From: JBBIQS01 sp037442205
GTDB taxonomy: Bacteria; Myxococcota; Myxococcia; Myxococcales; UBA5297
Reading direction: 5' to 3'
Assembly (NCBI GenBank): GCA_037442205.1
Contig: JBBIQS010000018.1
Span: 1 to 64,000 of the forward strand
Length of the DNA stretch: 64,000 nucleotides
Positions 38,163-48,838 of the stretch are shown piece after piece. The position numbers and the translations under genes are program-made. The notes below the pieces were generated by a model. That model saw nothing but the letters and a program-made list of their open reading frames with translations. It did no database searches and was not told the origin of the DNA. Position 1 is the stretch's first letter, and every line of letters begins with the position of its first letter.

Positions 38163-39215
38163 CTAGCGGACCTGCCAGGTCTCGGCGCCGGCGCTGAACA
38201 GCTTGTCGAAGCTGCCCTCGCCCAGCTTCTCGGTGGTGCGCTTCTCCATGTCGACCACCGACTCCTCGTAGGCCGGGCGGGTCTGGACGGCGCGGAAGAC
38301 GCCGATCGGGGTCGGGAAGTTCGGGGCGCCCATCCGCGAGAGCATGAACGCCAGCGCCGGGCTCTCGGCGTGCTCGTCGTGGACCAGGATGTCCTCGATC
38401 TTCACCCCGTCCACCCCGAGCTGGACCACCTCGGGCTGGAAGGTCTTGACGTTCCAGCGGATGCCCTTGTTCTTCTCCTTGCCGAAGAGCATCGGCTTGC
38501 CGTGCTCCAGCGGCAGCTGGGCGTCGGCCTTGGTGTCCTTGTCCTTGAGGGCGTCGAAGGCCCCGTCGTTGAACACCACGCAGTTCTGGAGGACCTCGAT
38601 GAAGGCGGTCCCCTTGTGCGTGGCGGCCCGGGTCAGCACCTCCGACAGCTGCTTGGCATCGGTGTCGATGGCGCGGGCCACGAAGGTCCCCTCGGCGCCC
38701 AGGGCCACCGACAGCGGGTTGAACGGGCTGTCGATGTTTCCGTACGGCGTGGACTTGGTCTTCTGGCCCAGCACCGAGGTCGGCGAGAACTGGCCCTTGG
38801 TCAGGCCGTAGATCCGGTTGTTGAACAGGACGATCTTCAGCCCGACGTTGCGGCGGATGGCGTGGATCAGGTGGTTGCCGCCGATCGACAGGCCGTCGCC
38901 GTCGCCGGTGGCCACCCACACCTCGAGGTCGGGGCGGCTGATCTTGAGGCCGGAGGCGATGGCCGGGGCGCGGCCGTGGATGGTGTGCATCCCGTAGGTG
39001 TCGACGTAGTACGGGAAGCGGCTCGAGCAGCCGATGCCGCTGATGAAGGCGAAGTTCTCCCTGGGGATGCCCAGGGTGGGCAGCGTCTTCTGCACCGCGG
39101 CGAGGATGGCGAAGTCGCCGCAGCCCGGGCACCAACGCACCGTCTGGTCGGACTCGAAGTCCTTCTTGGTCAGCGCGGTGGGCTTGGGGGACTGCAGGCT
39201 GGAAGGGGCAGTCAT
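38163..39215 (-). CDS. korB: 2-oxoacid:ferredoxin oxidoreductase beta subunit
   Basis: The 350-residue protein binds thiamine diphosphate and part of an iron-sulfur centre. Visible motifs are VRWCPGCGDFAI, ISGIGCSSRFPYYV, the ThDP motif GDGDGLSIGGNHLIHAIRRN, and NNRIYGLTKGQFSPTS. These match the KorB family, which makes succinyl-CoA from 2-oxoglutarate with reduction of ferredoxin, or the reverse. It lacks an obvious extra ferredoxin domain. It is downstream of korA by 85 bases and ends at a strong terminator. A related 2-oxoacid cannot be ruled out. Confidence 0.93.
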   Translation of the reverse strand: MTAPSSLQSPKPTALTKKDFESDQTVRWCPGCGDFAILAAVQKTLPTLGIPRENFAFISGIGCSSRFPYYVDTYGMHTIHGRAPAIASGLKISRPDLEVWVATGDGDGLSIGGNHLIHAIRRNVGLKIVLFNNRIYGLTKGQFSPTSVLGQKTKSTPYGNIDSPFNPLSVALGAEGTFVARAIDTDAKQLSEVLTRAATHKGTAFIEVLQNCVVFNDGAFDALKDKDTKADAQLPLEHGKPMLFGKEKNKGIRWNVKTFQPEVVQLGVDGVKIEDILVHDEHAESPALAFMLSRMGAPNFPTPIGVFRAVQTRPAYEESVVDMEKRTTEKLGEGSFDKLFSAGAETWQVR

Positions 39216-39300
39216 GGTTCTTTGGCTCCTAGATTCTGTGCGCCGCGGCGGGCTGCCCGCGGCTTAGAAGGGTTCAGGGAAGAGGGGAGGTGCCGCGGGC

Positions 39301-41145
<1,845 letters not shown>

Positions 41146-41405
41146 GGTTTCCCTTTCCTGGCTGGTGGCGCCGGCCGGACCTCGGGCATGAGGTGCGGGG
41201 CCAGCAGCTATTCAACAGTGTCGTGCCGGCCGCCAGTCCGGCGGCGGCGCATCGCGGGCCGCTTGCCGCCCGCGCAGCACTCCCTTTAGAGGGGCACAGC
41301 GGGTTATTCCGTTGACGACGCGGGAAGTCAAGGAGAAGCCCGGGGGGCTTTCGGGGGGCCATCTTCCCGTAGGAAAAACAAGCGCTTGGGTGGCCAGGCG
41401 CCCGC

Positions 41406-41420
41406 CCCCTGCGGGGGCGT
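41406..41420. other. GC-rich hairpin
   Basis: GCCCCC and GGGGGC pair over a TGC loop. It lies far from the two flanking genes and has no T-tract, so its function is unclear. Confidence 0.3.
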
Positions 41421-41543
41421 CAAGGAGAATCAGGGGGGCTCCGGGAGGGGGGCGCGCTCTGAGCCTGGCCAGCAGGGGGCTGCGAAGCAGGCGCAGGGGC
41501 GAGCGGGAGGTCGGTGAAGGCAGGGCGAATCCCGGTCGGGCGC

Positions 41544-41572
41544 GAGGGGCGGATGCGCTATAACCGCCCCTC
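41544..41572 (+). promoter_or_regulatory. Perfect inverted repeat around a -10-like element
   Basis: GAGGGGCGG (41544-41552) and CCGCCCCTC (41564-41572) are perfect complements. The 11 bases between include TATAA of the hexamer TATAAC (41559-41564). The DUF2079 gene starts 19 bases later. A repressor site over the promoter is a reasonable reading. The -35 region is poor. Confidence 0.4.
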
Positions 41573-41590
41573 TCGACGGAGACGGGACAG

Positions 41591-43576
41591 ATGGAGAGCA
41601 CCCTGGCAGCGCCGAAGAGCGCACTGGAGCGGTGGGCCCCCCTTGGCTGGCTGGCGGCCCTGGTGGGGTTGATTGCCTTGCTCGCCTTCTCGGTTGCCGG
41701 GAGCGCGGGTGGGCGGTCGGTGCTCCCGCTGCTGCTGTCTCCGGAGATGCCCGTGCTGGCTGCCAAGGCCTGGACCTTGGGGCTGGCCATCCCGGCGGTG
41801 GCCGCGGTCCTGCTCGCGCTGGCGGCCCGCGCTTCGGGGTTCGGCCGGGTGGCCGCCCGAATCGGCGACGAGCAGTGGCTGCTCCAGGCCGGCGCGGCGG
41901 TCCTCGCCGGGCTGCTGCTCGCGGTCCTCTCCGGAGGAGAGCTCAAGGGCGGAGCGGTCGCCCAGCCGCTGGCGGCGGCGGCGCTCGCCGTGCCGCTGAC
42001 CTTCGCCGCGGCCCTCGCCGCTGGCCTGCTCGCCCTTCGGGCGGACAAGCTGGAAGGGCTGATCCGGTCGCGCTGGCTCCCCTGGGCGGTGAGCGCGGCG
42101 GCGGCAGCGCTCTACGCGAGCTACGGGCTGCTGCGCCACGCCCACTTCCGCTCCGGCTCGCTCGACCTGGGCAGCTACCTGCAGACCGCCTGGCTCTACA
42201 GCCAGTTCAAGTCCCCGATCAACACGCTGCTCAACGGGACGCACGCGCTGGGCGACCACTTCGCCCCCCTGCTGGCGATCTTCTCGCAGCTGCGCCACCT
42301 GCTGCCGGGGCCGGCTGCGCTGCTGGTTGGCCAGGCGGCAGTGGTGGCGCTGGGCGGGATTGCCGTCCACCGCTACGCGCTGCGGCGGACCGGGCGCGCG
42401 GGAGCGGCGGCGGCCTTCCAGCTGATGTACCTGCTGGCCTTCGCCACCCAGAGCGCGGTCGAGTACGACTTCCACGCGCTGACGCTGGCGGGCGGAATCC
42501 TGCCCTGGGCCTTGTACCTGGTCGCCTACGGCAAGGACTGGCAGCTGCTGCTGGTGGGCGGCCTGCTGCTGGCGACCAAGGACCACGTCTCGGGCTACGT
42601 GGCGGCGCTGGGCGCCTACGCCTTCCTGTTCGAGCGCCGGCGGGTCGCCGGGCCGATCCTGTTCGTCGCCGGAGGGCTGTGGCTGGCGCTCATTCCCAGC
42701 CTGGTGATGCCGCTCTTCCTGCACTACGCCGGCCCCTACGCGGTCCCGCACTTCTCGTTCGGCGCGCTGGGCAACACCATGCCCGAGGTGCTGGCCCACC
42801 TGGTCCGCCATCCGCTGCAGTCGGCGCTGCTGGCCTTCGATCAGCCGATCAAGTTCCGCACTGTCCTCGTCTACCTGGGCTCGGTGCTGCTGCTGCCGGT
42901 GTTCCGGCTGCGCTGGCTGGTGGTGGCCGCCCCGATGATCCTGGAGCGCTTCTGGTCCCAGGAGGCGCCGCGCTGGGGGCTGATGTTCCACTACGGGATG
43001 CCGCTGTCGGTGGTGACGCTGTTCGCGGCCATCGACGGGCTGCCCGGGGCGGCGATCTTCCTCCAGCAGCTGCTCGCCGCGCTGCGCAGCCGCTTCGACG
43101 CCGCGCGGGCGGCCCGGCTGCTGCCTGCGGCGGCGCTGGTGGCCACGGTGCTGGTGACCCAGCTCGGCGTGCGGCCCCACGCCCCGCTGTTCGAGTCCTA
43201 TTCGCCCGGCTGGCGCCCCGAGCCGCGGGCGGAGCTGCTGCAGCGGGCGGTGGAGGCGGCCCAGGCCCCGGCCGAGGTCAGCGTCACCGGCTCCGACGCC
43301 CTCCTCGCTCACCTGGCGGAGAGGGACCGCGCCTACCACCTGAAGGAGGGCCTGGACCTCGGCGCCGAGGTGGTCGCGCTCGACCTCGCCGCCTACTGCT
43401 GGCCCTATCCCGACACCGAGTGCCGCGGCCTCTACTGCCGAGCCTTGCTCGACTCCAGCCGGATCCCGGTGTTCAGCGAGGCGGAGGCGGTGGTCCTGGC
43501 GCGCCCGGCCCCGGGTCGCCAGCCGGTCGAGCTCTCCGCGCAAGCCCGGGAGTACCTGAAGAATTGCCAGCAGTGA
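41591..43576 (+). CDS. DUF2079 polytopic membrane protein
   Basis: The 661-residue protein has about a dozen hydrophobic segments. The DUF2079 signature pieces are present: SLDLGSYLQTAWLYSQFKSP, LLNGTHALGDHFAPLLAIF, VEYDFHALTLA and LLATKDHVSGY. This family belongs to the GT-C glycosyltransferase-like membrane proteins, and the conserved acidic residues near the first loop fit a sugar-phosphate-lipid active site. The actual reaction is not known. It is transcribed towards a lipoprotein gene and lies beside the dTDP-rhamnose genes, which supports an envelope-sugar role, though only by location. Confidence 0.82.
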   Translation: MESTLAAPKSALERWAPLGWLAALVGLIALLAFSVAGSAGGRSVLPLLLSPEMPVLAAKAWTLGLAIPAVAAVLLALAARASGFGRVAARIGDEQWLLQAGAAVLAGLLLAVLSGGELKGGAVAQPLAAAALAVPLTFAAALAAGLLALRADKLEGLIRSRWLPWAVSAAAAALYASYGLLRHAHFRSGSLDLGSYLQTAWLYSQFKSPINTLLNGTHALGDHFAPLLAIFSQLRHLLPGPAALLVGQAAVVALGGIAVHRYALRRTGRAGAAAAFQLMYLLAFATQSAVEYDFHALTLAGGILPWALYLVAYGKDWQLLLVGGLLLATKDHVSGYVAALGAYAFLFERRRVAGPILFVAGGLWLALIPSLVMPLFLHYAGPYAVPHFSFGALGNTMPEVLAHLVRHPLQSALLAFDQPIKFRTVLVYLGSVLLLPVFRLRWLVVAAPMILERFWSQEAPRWGLMFHYGMPLSVVTLFAAIDGLPGAAIFLQQLLAALRSRFDAARAARLLPAAALVATVLVTQLGVRPHAPLFESYSPGWRPEPRAELLQRAVEAAQAPAEVSVTGSDALLAHLAERDRAYHLKEGLDLGAEVVALDLAAYCWPYPDTECRGLYCRALLDSSRIPVFSEAEAVVLARPAPGRQPVELSAQAREYLKNCQQ

Positions 43577-43698
43577 CGGGGACTTGCCGGGAGCTGGCTC
43601 CGCGGCCGATCCTGGATTAGCGTCCTGAGCCAGACAGTGGCAGCTCCCAGCATCCCTGGCCGGCGGCAGGCGCTCCGTTCCCGGGAAGGAAGGGACCC

Positions 43699-44442
43699 AT
43701 GCACTCCTTGCGAATCGTCGCCGCGGTCGCGGCCCTGTTGGCCAGCGGCTGCATTCCCTTGGTGGTCGGGCCCAACAACTTCACTCCCGCCGGCGAGATG
43801 GGCGAAGCCCCGCACTCGCTCGGCCTGGCGGTCGAGGCCAGCCGCCCGCTGACCGACGGCACCCACCTCGCCAGCGGCCAGGTCGCCCACCAGGCGCTGT
43901 GGTTGAGCGAGGACCTGAACCTGCGAATCCCGGTCGACGATTCGCTGGCGGTCGAGGGACAGCTCAAAGCGGCCAGCTTCTCACCGGTGCCCCTGCCGGT
44001 GCCGGTCGGCGTCAGCCTCGGCGCCCGGCGGACGATGCTCCGGCAGGCCACCAGTGGAGTGTCGCTGGATCTGGTCGGTCGGGGGCTGGCGATGACCACC
44101 GAATACACCGACAACGTCGGCAAACAGAAGCTCAAGGGCTCGGCCTACGGGGTGGAGTTGCAGGCTCCGGTGTCCTACCGGCCGGCGAGCTGGTTCGCGG
44201 CGACGCTGACCCCCTTCACCCGGATGCACTTGCTCAACGCCACCATCGAGGGTCTCTCCGGGGGCGAGAAGACCAGCCAGTCGGGATTCGCCTGGGGTAC
44301 CGGGCTCTCGCTGTCGGTGGAATTCAAGGTGTCGGTGATCGCCCTGGCCCCGGCGCTGGCCTACGAGCTGGTGCGCGCGCCCTCGGGCGAGGTGGTGCTC
44401 TCCCAGGCCGAGCCCGGGCTGTGGCTGGGGGCCCGCTGGTAG
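43699..44442 (+). CDS. Lipoprotein with beta-barrel character
   Basis: The 247-residue product has a standard lipoprotein signal (LRIVAAVAALLASGC, Cys18). The mature part has repeated amphipathic strands with Gly and aromatic ends (VPVGVSLGARRTM, VSLDLVGRGLAMTTEY, WFAATLTPFTRMHLLN, GLWLGARW), as seen in outer-membrane-associated barrels. It has no motif of an enzyme. It ends convergent with rfbB across a perfect hairpin, and starts 122 bases after the DUF2079 gene; a shared transcript with that gene is possible. Confidence 0.7.
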   Translation: MHSLRIVAAVAALLASGCIPLVVGPNNFTPAGEMGEAPHSLGLAVEASRPLTDGTHLASGQVAHQALWLSEDLNLRIPVDDSLAVEGQLKAASFSPVPLPVPVGVSLGARRTMLRQATSGVSLDLVGRGLAMTTEYTDNVGKQKLKGSAYGVELQAPVSYRPASWFAATLTPFTRMHLLNATIEGLSGGEKTSQSGFAWGTGLSLSVEFKVSVIALAPALAYELVRAPSGEVVLSQAEPGLWLGARW

Positions 44443-44448
44443 GCGCCG

Positions 44449-44467
44449 CGGGACCGCTCAGGTCCCG
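44449..44467. terminator. Bidirectional terminator hairpin
   Basis: CGGGACC and GGTCCCG pair perfectly over a GCTCA loop between two convergent genes. The right arm overlaps the last codons and stop of rfbB. Confidence 0.55.
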
Positions 44468-45558
44468 TAGTGGCTCTTGACCCACTCGCGGTAGGCGCCG
44501 CTCTGGATGGCCCGCCACCAGTCCTCGTGGCCCAGGTACCAGTCCACCGTCGAGCCCAGCGCCTCCTCGAAGGTGTGGCGCGGGCGGAATCCCAGTTCGC
44601 GCGAGATCTTGGCGGCGTCGATGGCGTAGCGCCGGTCGTGGCCGGGGCGATCCTTGACGTAGGTGATCAGCGACTCGGCCTTGTTGGCCCTGCCGGCGGG
44701 GCTGTTGGCGAAGCGCGAGCGCAGCTTGGGGTCGGCCTCGAAGCGGGCGTCGAGCAGCCGGCACAACAGCCGCACCACGTCGATGTTGGCCTGCTCGTTC
44801 TCGCCGCCGATGTTGTAGGTCTCGCCCGGCTTGCCCCTGAGCAGCACCGCCTCGATGCCGGCGCAGTGGTCCTCGACGTGCAACCAGTCGCGCACGTTGC
44901 GTCCGTCGCCGTAGATCGGCAGCGGCTTGCCCTCGAGGATGTTGACGATGATCAGCGGGATCAGCTTCTCGGGGAACTGCCAGGGGCCGTAGTTGTTGGA
45001 GCAGTTGCTGGTGGTGACCGGCATCCCGTAAGTGTGGTGGCAGGCGCGCACCAGGTGGTCGCTGGCGGCCTTGCTGGCGGCGTACGGGGAGTTGGGGGCG
45101 TAGGGGGTCTCCTCGCGGAAGGCGGGATCCTCGATGCCCAGCGAGCCGTAGACCTCGTCGGTGGAGACGTGGTGGAAGCGGTAGCCGCCCTCGCGCCCGG
45201 CCTGCGGCCAGACGGCGCGGCAGGCCTGCAACAGCCGGTGGGTGCCCACCACGTTGGTGTCGATGAAGGCGTCCGGGCCGACGATCGAGCGATCGACGTG
45301 CGATTCGGCGGCGAAGTGGACGACGGTGTCGATCTTCTCCTCGCGCAGCAGCGCCTCGCAGAAGGGCCGGTCGGCGATGTCGCCGCGGGCGAAGCGCACC
45401 TTGCCGGCGTCGATCAGCGCCCGCAGGTTCTCGAGATTCCCGGCGTAGGTCAGGGCGTCGAGGACCACCAGCCGGTCGGCGGGGTGGTGGGTGCTCCAGT
45501 AGTGGACGAAGTTGGCGCCGATGAAGCCGGCGCCGCCGGTGACGAGCAACCTAGACAT
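44458..45558 (-). CDS. rfbB: dTDP-glucose 4,6-dehydratase
   Basis: The 366-residue short-chain dehydrogenase converts dTDP-glucose to dTDP-4-keto-6-deoxyglucose, step two of dTDP-L-rhamnose synthesis. The NAD motif GGAGFIGANFV, the HFAAESHVDRSI phrase, the STDEVYGSL block and the catalytic YAASK are all present. It is full length and is the last gene of the four-gene operon. Its ATG overlaps the rfbD stop by one base (TAATG). Confidence 0.97.
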   Translation of the reverse strand: MSRLLVTGGAGFIGANFVHYWSTHHPADRLVVLDALTYAGNLENLRALIDAGKVRFARGDIADRPFCEALLREEKIDTVVHFAAESHVDRSIVGPDAFIDTNVVGTHRLLQACRAVWPQAGREGGYRFHHVSTDEVYGSLGIEDPAFREETPYAPNSPYAASKAASDHLVRACHHTYGMPVTTSNCSNNYGPWQFPEKLIPLIIVNILEGKPLPIYGDGRNVRDWLHVEDHCAGIEAVLLRGKPGETYNIGGENEQANIDVVRLLCRLLDARFEADPKLRSRFANSPAGRANKAESLITYVKDRPGHDRRYAIDAAKISRELGFRPRHTFEEALGSTVDWYLGHEDWWRAIQSGAYREWVKSHYGT

Positions 45559-46427
45559 TAAGACTCCTTGAGCTCGGCGAGCATGTCGCGCAGCTCGGCG
45601 CGCCAGTGGCGCGACCGGCGGCCCAACAGCTTCCAGGTTTCAGACTTGTCGAGCACCGAGCACGGCGGGCGGCGGGCCGGGGTCGGGTAATCCTCGGTGC
45701 GGATCGGGATGACCGGGACGGCCTTGTCGAGCAGCCCCAGCGCCAGCGCCTCCTCCTGGATGGCAACGGCGAAGTCGTACCAGCTGGCGGCCCCGGCCCC
45801 GGTCCAGTGGAGCACGCCCCTGACCCCGGGACTGGACAGCAGGGTCCACAGCGCCAGCGCCAGCTCGCGGGCCCAGGTGGGCGAGCCGAGCTGATCGGCG
45901 ACCACGCGGACCTCGGGCTTCTCCCTCATCAGGCGGAGCATGGTCTTGACGAAGTTCTGCCCGTGGGCGGAGTAGAGCCAGGCGGTGCGGACCACCGCCG
46001 CCTCTCCGCTGCTGGCCACCATCGCCTGGCGCTCGCCGGCGAGCTTGGTCTCTCCGTAGGCGCCCAGCGGCCGGGTCTGATCGCCCGGCCGGTAGGGCCG
46101 TCCCGACTCGCCGTCGAAGACGTAGTCGGTGGAGACGTGAACGAAGCGGGCGGAGCAGGCGCGGGCGGCCCGGGCCAGATTCCCCACCGCCTCGGCGTTG
46201 ACCGCGAAGGCCAGGGCCTTCTCCTGCTCGGAGCGATCGACCGCGGTGTAGGCGGCGGCGTTGATCACTGCGTCGGGGCGGAAGGCGCGCACGGCCTCGT
46301 CGACCGCAGAGGCGGAGGTGATGTCCAGCTCGGGCAGGTCGAACCCCTTGAGCTCGACCCCGGCGGGCAGGGTGCGGGCGAGCTCGGTGCCCAGCTGTCC
46401 GCGCGCTCCGGTGACCAGCACCCTCAC
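45558..46427 (-). CDS. rfbD: dTDP-4-dehydrorhamnose reductase
   Basis: The 289-residue enzyme does the last, NADPH-dependent step to dTDP-L-rhamnose. The nucleotide motif is VTGARGQLGTEL. Other family blocks are DLPELDITSASAVDEAV, INAAAYTAVDRSEQE, HVSTDYVFDGE and LGAYGETKLAGE with the catalytic Tyr and Lys. It overlaps rfbC by 4 bases (ATGA). Confidence 0.96.
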   Translation of the reverse strand: MRVLVTGARGQLGTELARTLPAGVELKGFDLPELDITSASAVDEAVRAFRPDAVINAAAYTAVDRSEQEKALAFAVNAEAVGNLARAARACSARFVHVSTDYVFDGESGRPYRPGDQTRPLGAYGETKLAGERQAMVASSGEAAVVRTAWLYSAHGQNFVKTMLRLMREKPEVRVVADQLGSPTWARELALALWTLLSSPGVRGVLHWTGAGAASWYDFAVAIQEEALALGLLDKAVPVIPIRTEDYPTPARRPPCSVLDKSETWKLLGRRSRHWRAELRDMLAELKES

Positions 46428-46972
46428 GGAAAGATCTCCGCCTCGCGCAGCGGCTTGCCTTCGCGGTCCTTGGGCGAGATCTCCGGGGGGCCGCCCTCCG
46501 CCAGCGGCCAGGCGATGGCCAGCTCAGGGTCGTCCCAGCGCAGGCAGTGCTCGTGCTGGGGGGCGTAGAGCTCGGTGCACAGATAGACGAAATCCGCGGA
46601 GTCGCTCAGCACGTAGAAGCCGTGGGCGAAGCCGGGCGGGATCCAGAGCATGTTGTGCTCTTCATCCGACAGGGTCGCCGCTGCCCAGCGACCGAAGTGC
46701 TTGGAGGACTTGCGCAGGTCCACCGCCACGTCGAACACCCGCCCGGCGGCGACCCGCACCAGCTTCCCCTGGGACTGCGGCGACTGGTAGTGCAGCCCGC
46801 GCAGCACCCCGCGGCGGGAGCGGCTGTGGTTCTCCTGGCGGAAACGAACGTCGATGCCGGCGGCGCGCAGCTTCTCCTCGTGGAAGACCTCGAGGAAGAA
46901 GCCGCGCGAGTCGCCGTGGACCGCCGGCTGCAGCAAGACGACATCTGGGATGGAGAGCGGCGTGGCCTTCAT
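46424..46972 (-). CDS. rfbC: dTDP-4-dehydrorhamnose 3,5-epimerase
   Basis: The 182-residue cupin epimerase has the catalytic His in RQENHSRSRRGVLRGLHYQ, the DLRKSSKHFGRW block and IPPGFAHGFYVLSDSADFVY. These are the usual family marks, and the length is normal. It overlaps rfbA by 4 bases and rfbD by 4 bases, so the operon is tightly coupled. Confidence 0.97.
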   Translation of the reverse strand: MKATPLSIPDVVLLQPAVHGDSRGFFLEVFHEEKLRAAGIDVRFRQENHSRSRRGVLRGLHYQSPQSQGKLVRVAAGRVFDVAVDLRKSSKHFGRWAAATLSDEEHNMLWIPPGFAHGFYVLSDSADFVYLCTELYAPQHEHCLRWDDPELAIAWPLAEGGPPEISPKDREGKPLREAEIFP

Positions 46973-47853
46973 CCGAAGACCTTCTCCTGCAGCAGGTGCT
47001 GGAGGTAGCGGCCGTAGCCGTTGTTCTTGTACTGGGCGGCCAGCCGCTCGAGCGCCCCGGCGTCGATGTATCCCATCCGCCAGGCGATCTCCTCGGGGCA
47101 GGCCACCTTCAGCCCCTGCCGCTCCTCGATGGTCTGGATGAACAGGCCGGCCTGGAGCAGGGTCTCGTGGGTCCCGGTGTCGAGCCAGGCGTGGCCGCGG
47201 CCGAGCAGCTCGACGTCGAGCTGGCCGCTGGCCAGGTAGCGGGCGTTGACGTCGGTGATCTCCAGCTCGCCGCGGGCCGAGGGCTTGAGCGAGGCGGCGA
47301 TGTCCACCACCTGCTGGTCGTAGAAGTAGAGCCCGGTCACCGCGTAGTTCGACTTGGGCTGCTTGGGCTTCTCCTCGATCGAGGTGGCCCGCCCCTTGTC
47401 GTCGAAGGCCACCACGCCGTAGGCCTCGGGGTTGCGCACGTGGTAGGCGAACACCGTGGCGCCCGAGGTGCGCTGGTGGGCGCGCTGCAGCTTCTCGGAC
47501 AGGTCGTGGCCGTGGAAGATGTTGTCGCCCAGCACCAGCGCCGAGGGGGCGCCGTTGAGGAAGCTCTTGCCGATGATGAAGGCCTGGGCGAGCCCGTCCG
47601 GCCGCGGCTGCTCGGCGTAGGAGAAGGACAGTCCCCAGCGCGCGCCGTCCCCCAGCAGCTGCGAGAAGCGCGGCAGGTCCTCGGGGGTGGAGATGACCAG
47701 GATCTCCCGGATGCCGGCCAGCATCAGTGCCGACAGCGGGTAGTAGATCATCGGCTTGTCATAGACCGGCATCAGCTGCTTGCTGACCACTCGCGTCAGC
47801 GGGTGCAGCCGGGTGCCGGAGCCGCCGGCGAGGATGATGCCTTTTCTCTTCAT
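46969..47853 (-). CDS. rfbA: Glucose-1-phosphate thymidylyltransferase
   Basis: The 294-residue enzyme makes dTDP-glucose, the first step. The nucleotide-binding motif GIILAGGSGTRLHPLT, the YDKPMIYYPLSALMLAGI block, LGDNIFHGHDL and EITDVNARYL are present. It begins the rfbACDB operon and has an AGAGG ribosome-binding site. The set gives the cell the rhamnose donor for O-antigen or exopolysaccharide; no glycosyltransferase follows in the same direction. Confidence 0.97.
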   Translation of the reverse strand: MKRKGIILAGGSGTRLHPLTRVVSKQLMPVYDKPMIYYPLSALMLAGIREILVISTPEDLPRFSQLLGDGARWGLSFSYAEQPRPDGLAQAFIIGKSFLNGAPSALVLGDNIFHGHDLSEKLQRAHQRTSGATVFAYHVRNPEAYGVVAFDDKGRATSIEEKPKQPKSNYAVTGLYFYDQQVVDIAASLKPSARGELEITDVNARYLASGQLDVELLGRGHAWLDTGTHETLLQAGLFIQTIEERQGLKVACPEEIAWRMGYIDAGALERLAAQYKNNGYGRYLQHLLQEKVFG

Positions 47854-48308
47854 GAGACGCCTCTGATGTGGGGCCGGGACTCTAGCGCAAATTCAACTTT
47901 TTGGAGTCAGGCACTTCTCGCCCATCAGACGCCGAGCCCTTTCCCGGCTGCACGCCTGCAGAGGTTTCCGCCCGCTGCAGCAGGGCGACAGCGCGGCTCC
48001 GCCCCCCCCCACCTTTATCTACCCAAGACACTGCACGTTGGCGCACTGCGTTATCCGACGACTTCGGCGTCGAAATCTGGCTAATAGAGCCTTGCCATGC
48101 CCAAAAGCGGGCGCTTGGCCACGAAAGCGAGCGAGGGGGAGCAATGGGCTGCAGCCACATCGGAATAAACGTCTGTCGTCAGACAGGCAGTGCGGCAACT
48201 CCGATGCCGCTCGGAGGCGAGTCGTCGCCCGGCCTGCGGTGGGGGGGCGCGAGCAGCGAACCAGCGGGCTTGGCGGCCGGGCTGGTCGAGGCGGAGCGAG
48301 AGGACGGG
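47854..48308. other. Intergenic stretch between rfbA and the response-regulator gene
   Basis: These 455 bases must carry the promoters of two divergent genes. I saw no clear -35/-10 pair. A run of nine C (48002-48010) and a small CGACG/CGTCG hairpin near 48057-48073 are the only distinct signs. An in-frame ATG at 48144 with a GAGGGGGAGC site could extend the downstream gene by 55 residues, but that part has unlike composition. Confidence 0.45.
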
Positions 48309-48779
48309 ATGGCGTTGGCCTTCCATAAATCGGAGGCGGTCGTGCGTGAGATTCCTTCAGCAGGCTGGATGGCGCAGGGGGCGCTGAAGGTGCTGGTGAT
48401 CGAGGACAACCCGGACGCCGCCGACAGTCTGCGGGAGCTGCTGGAGCTCGACGGCTATCGAGCGGAGGTCGCCTACGGCGGGGCGCAGGGGGTGGTGCGG
48501 GCCCGTGAGTTCCGGCCGGCGATCGTGCTGTGCGACATCGGCCTGCCGGAGATGGACGGCTACGAGGTGGCGCGGCAACTGCGGCGGGAGCCGGCGATGC
48601 GCGCCGCGTATCTGATCGCCCTGACCGGTTATTCTCGGCCCGAGGACCAGCGCCAGGCGCTGCGTTCCGGCTTCGATGCCTACCTGGCCAAGCCTGCCGA
48701 CCTGGAGGATCTCGAGCGGGTGCTGGCGCGCGCGGCCCGGCACCTGGAAAGCCAAGGGCGGCAGCTCACGAAGGCCTAG
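48309..48779 (+). CDS. Single-domain response regulator
   Basis: The 156-residue protein is a lone receiver domain with an N-terminal lead of about 25 residues. The acid pair E32-D33, the phosphorylated Asp76 in VLCDIGLPEMDG, Thr106 in IALTGYS and Lys128 in LAKPAD are all in place, so it can be phosphorylated by a histidine kinase. No output domain or kinase gene is adjacent. It may act as a CheY-like or Spo0F-like relay. ATG 48309 is chosen; ATG 48369 and ATG 48144 are alternatives. Confidence 0.82.
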   Translation: MALAFHKSEAVVREIPSAGWMAQGALKVLVIEDNPDAADSLRELLELDGYRAEVAYGGAQGVVRAREFRPAIVLCDIGLPEMDGYEVARQLRREPAMRAAYLIALTGYSRPEDQRQALRSGFDAYLAKPADLEDLERVLARAARHLESQGRQLTKA

Positions 48780-48838
48780 CGGCCCGCCACCTCCCGGTCC
48801 GTGCCCTAGAATCTGCCTCTCGCAACGGAGCCGGCTCC

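Larger units (their letters stand above)
41146..41590. other. Intergenic stretch between korA and the DUF2079 gene
   Basis: These 445 bases hold two divergent promoters in principle. I see no coding frame with support. Two structures stand out: a GC hairpin at 41406-41420 and an inverted repeat at 41544-41572. Upstream of korA I see no clear -35/-10 pair. Confidence 0.5.
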
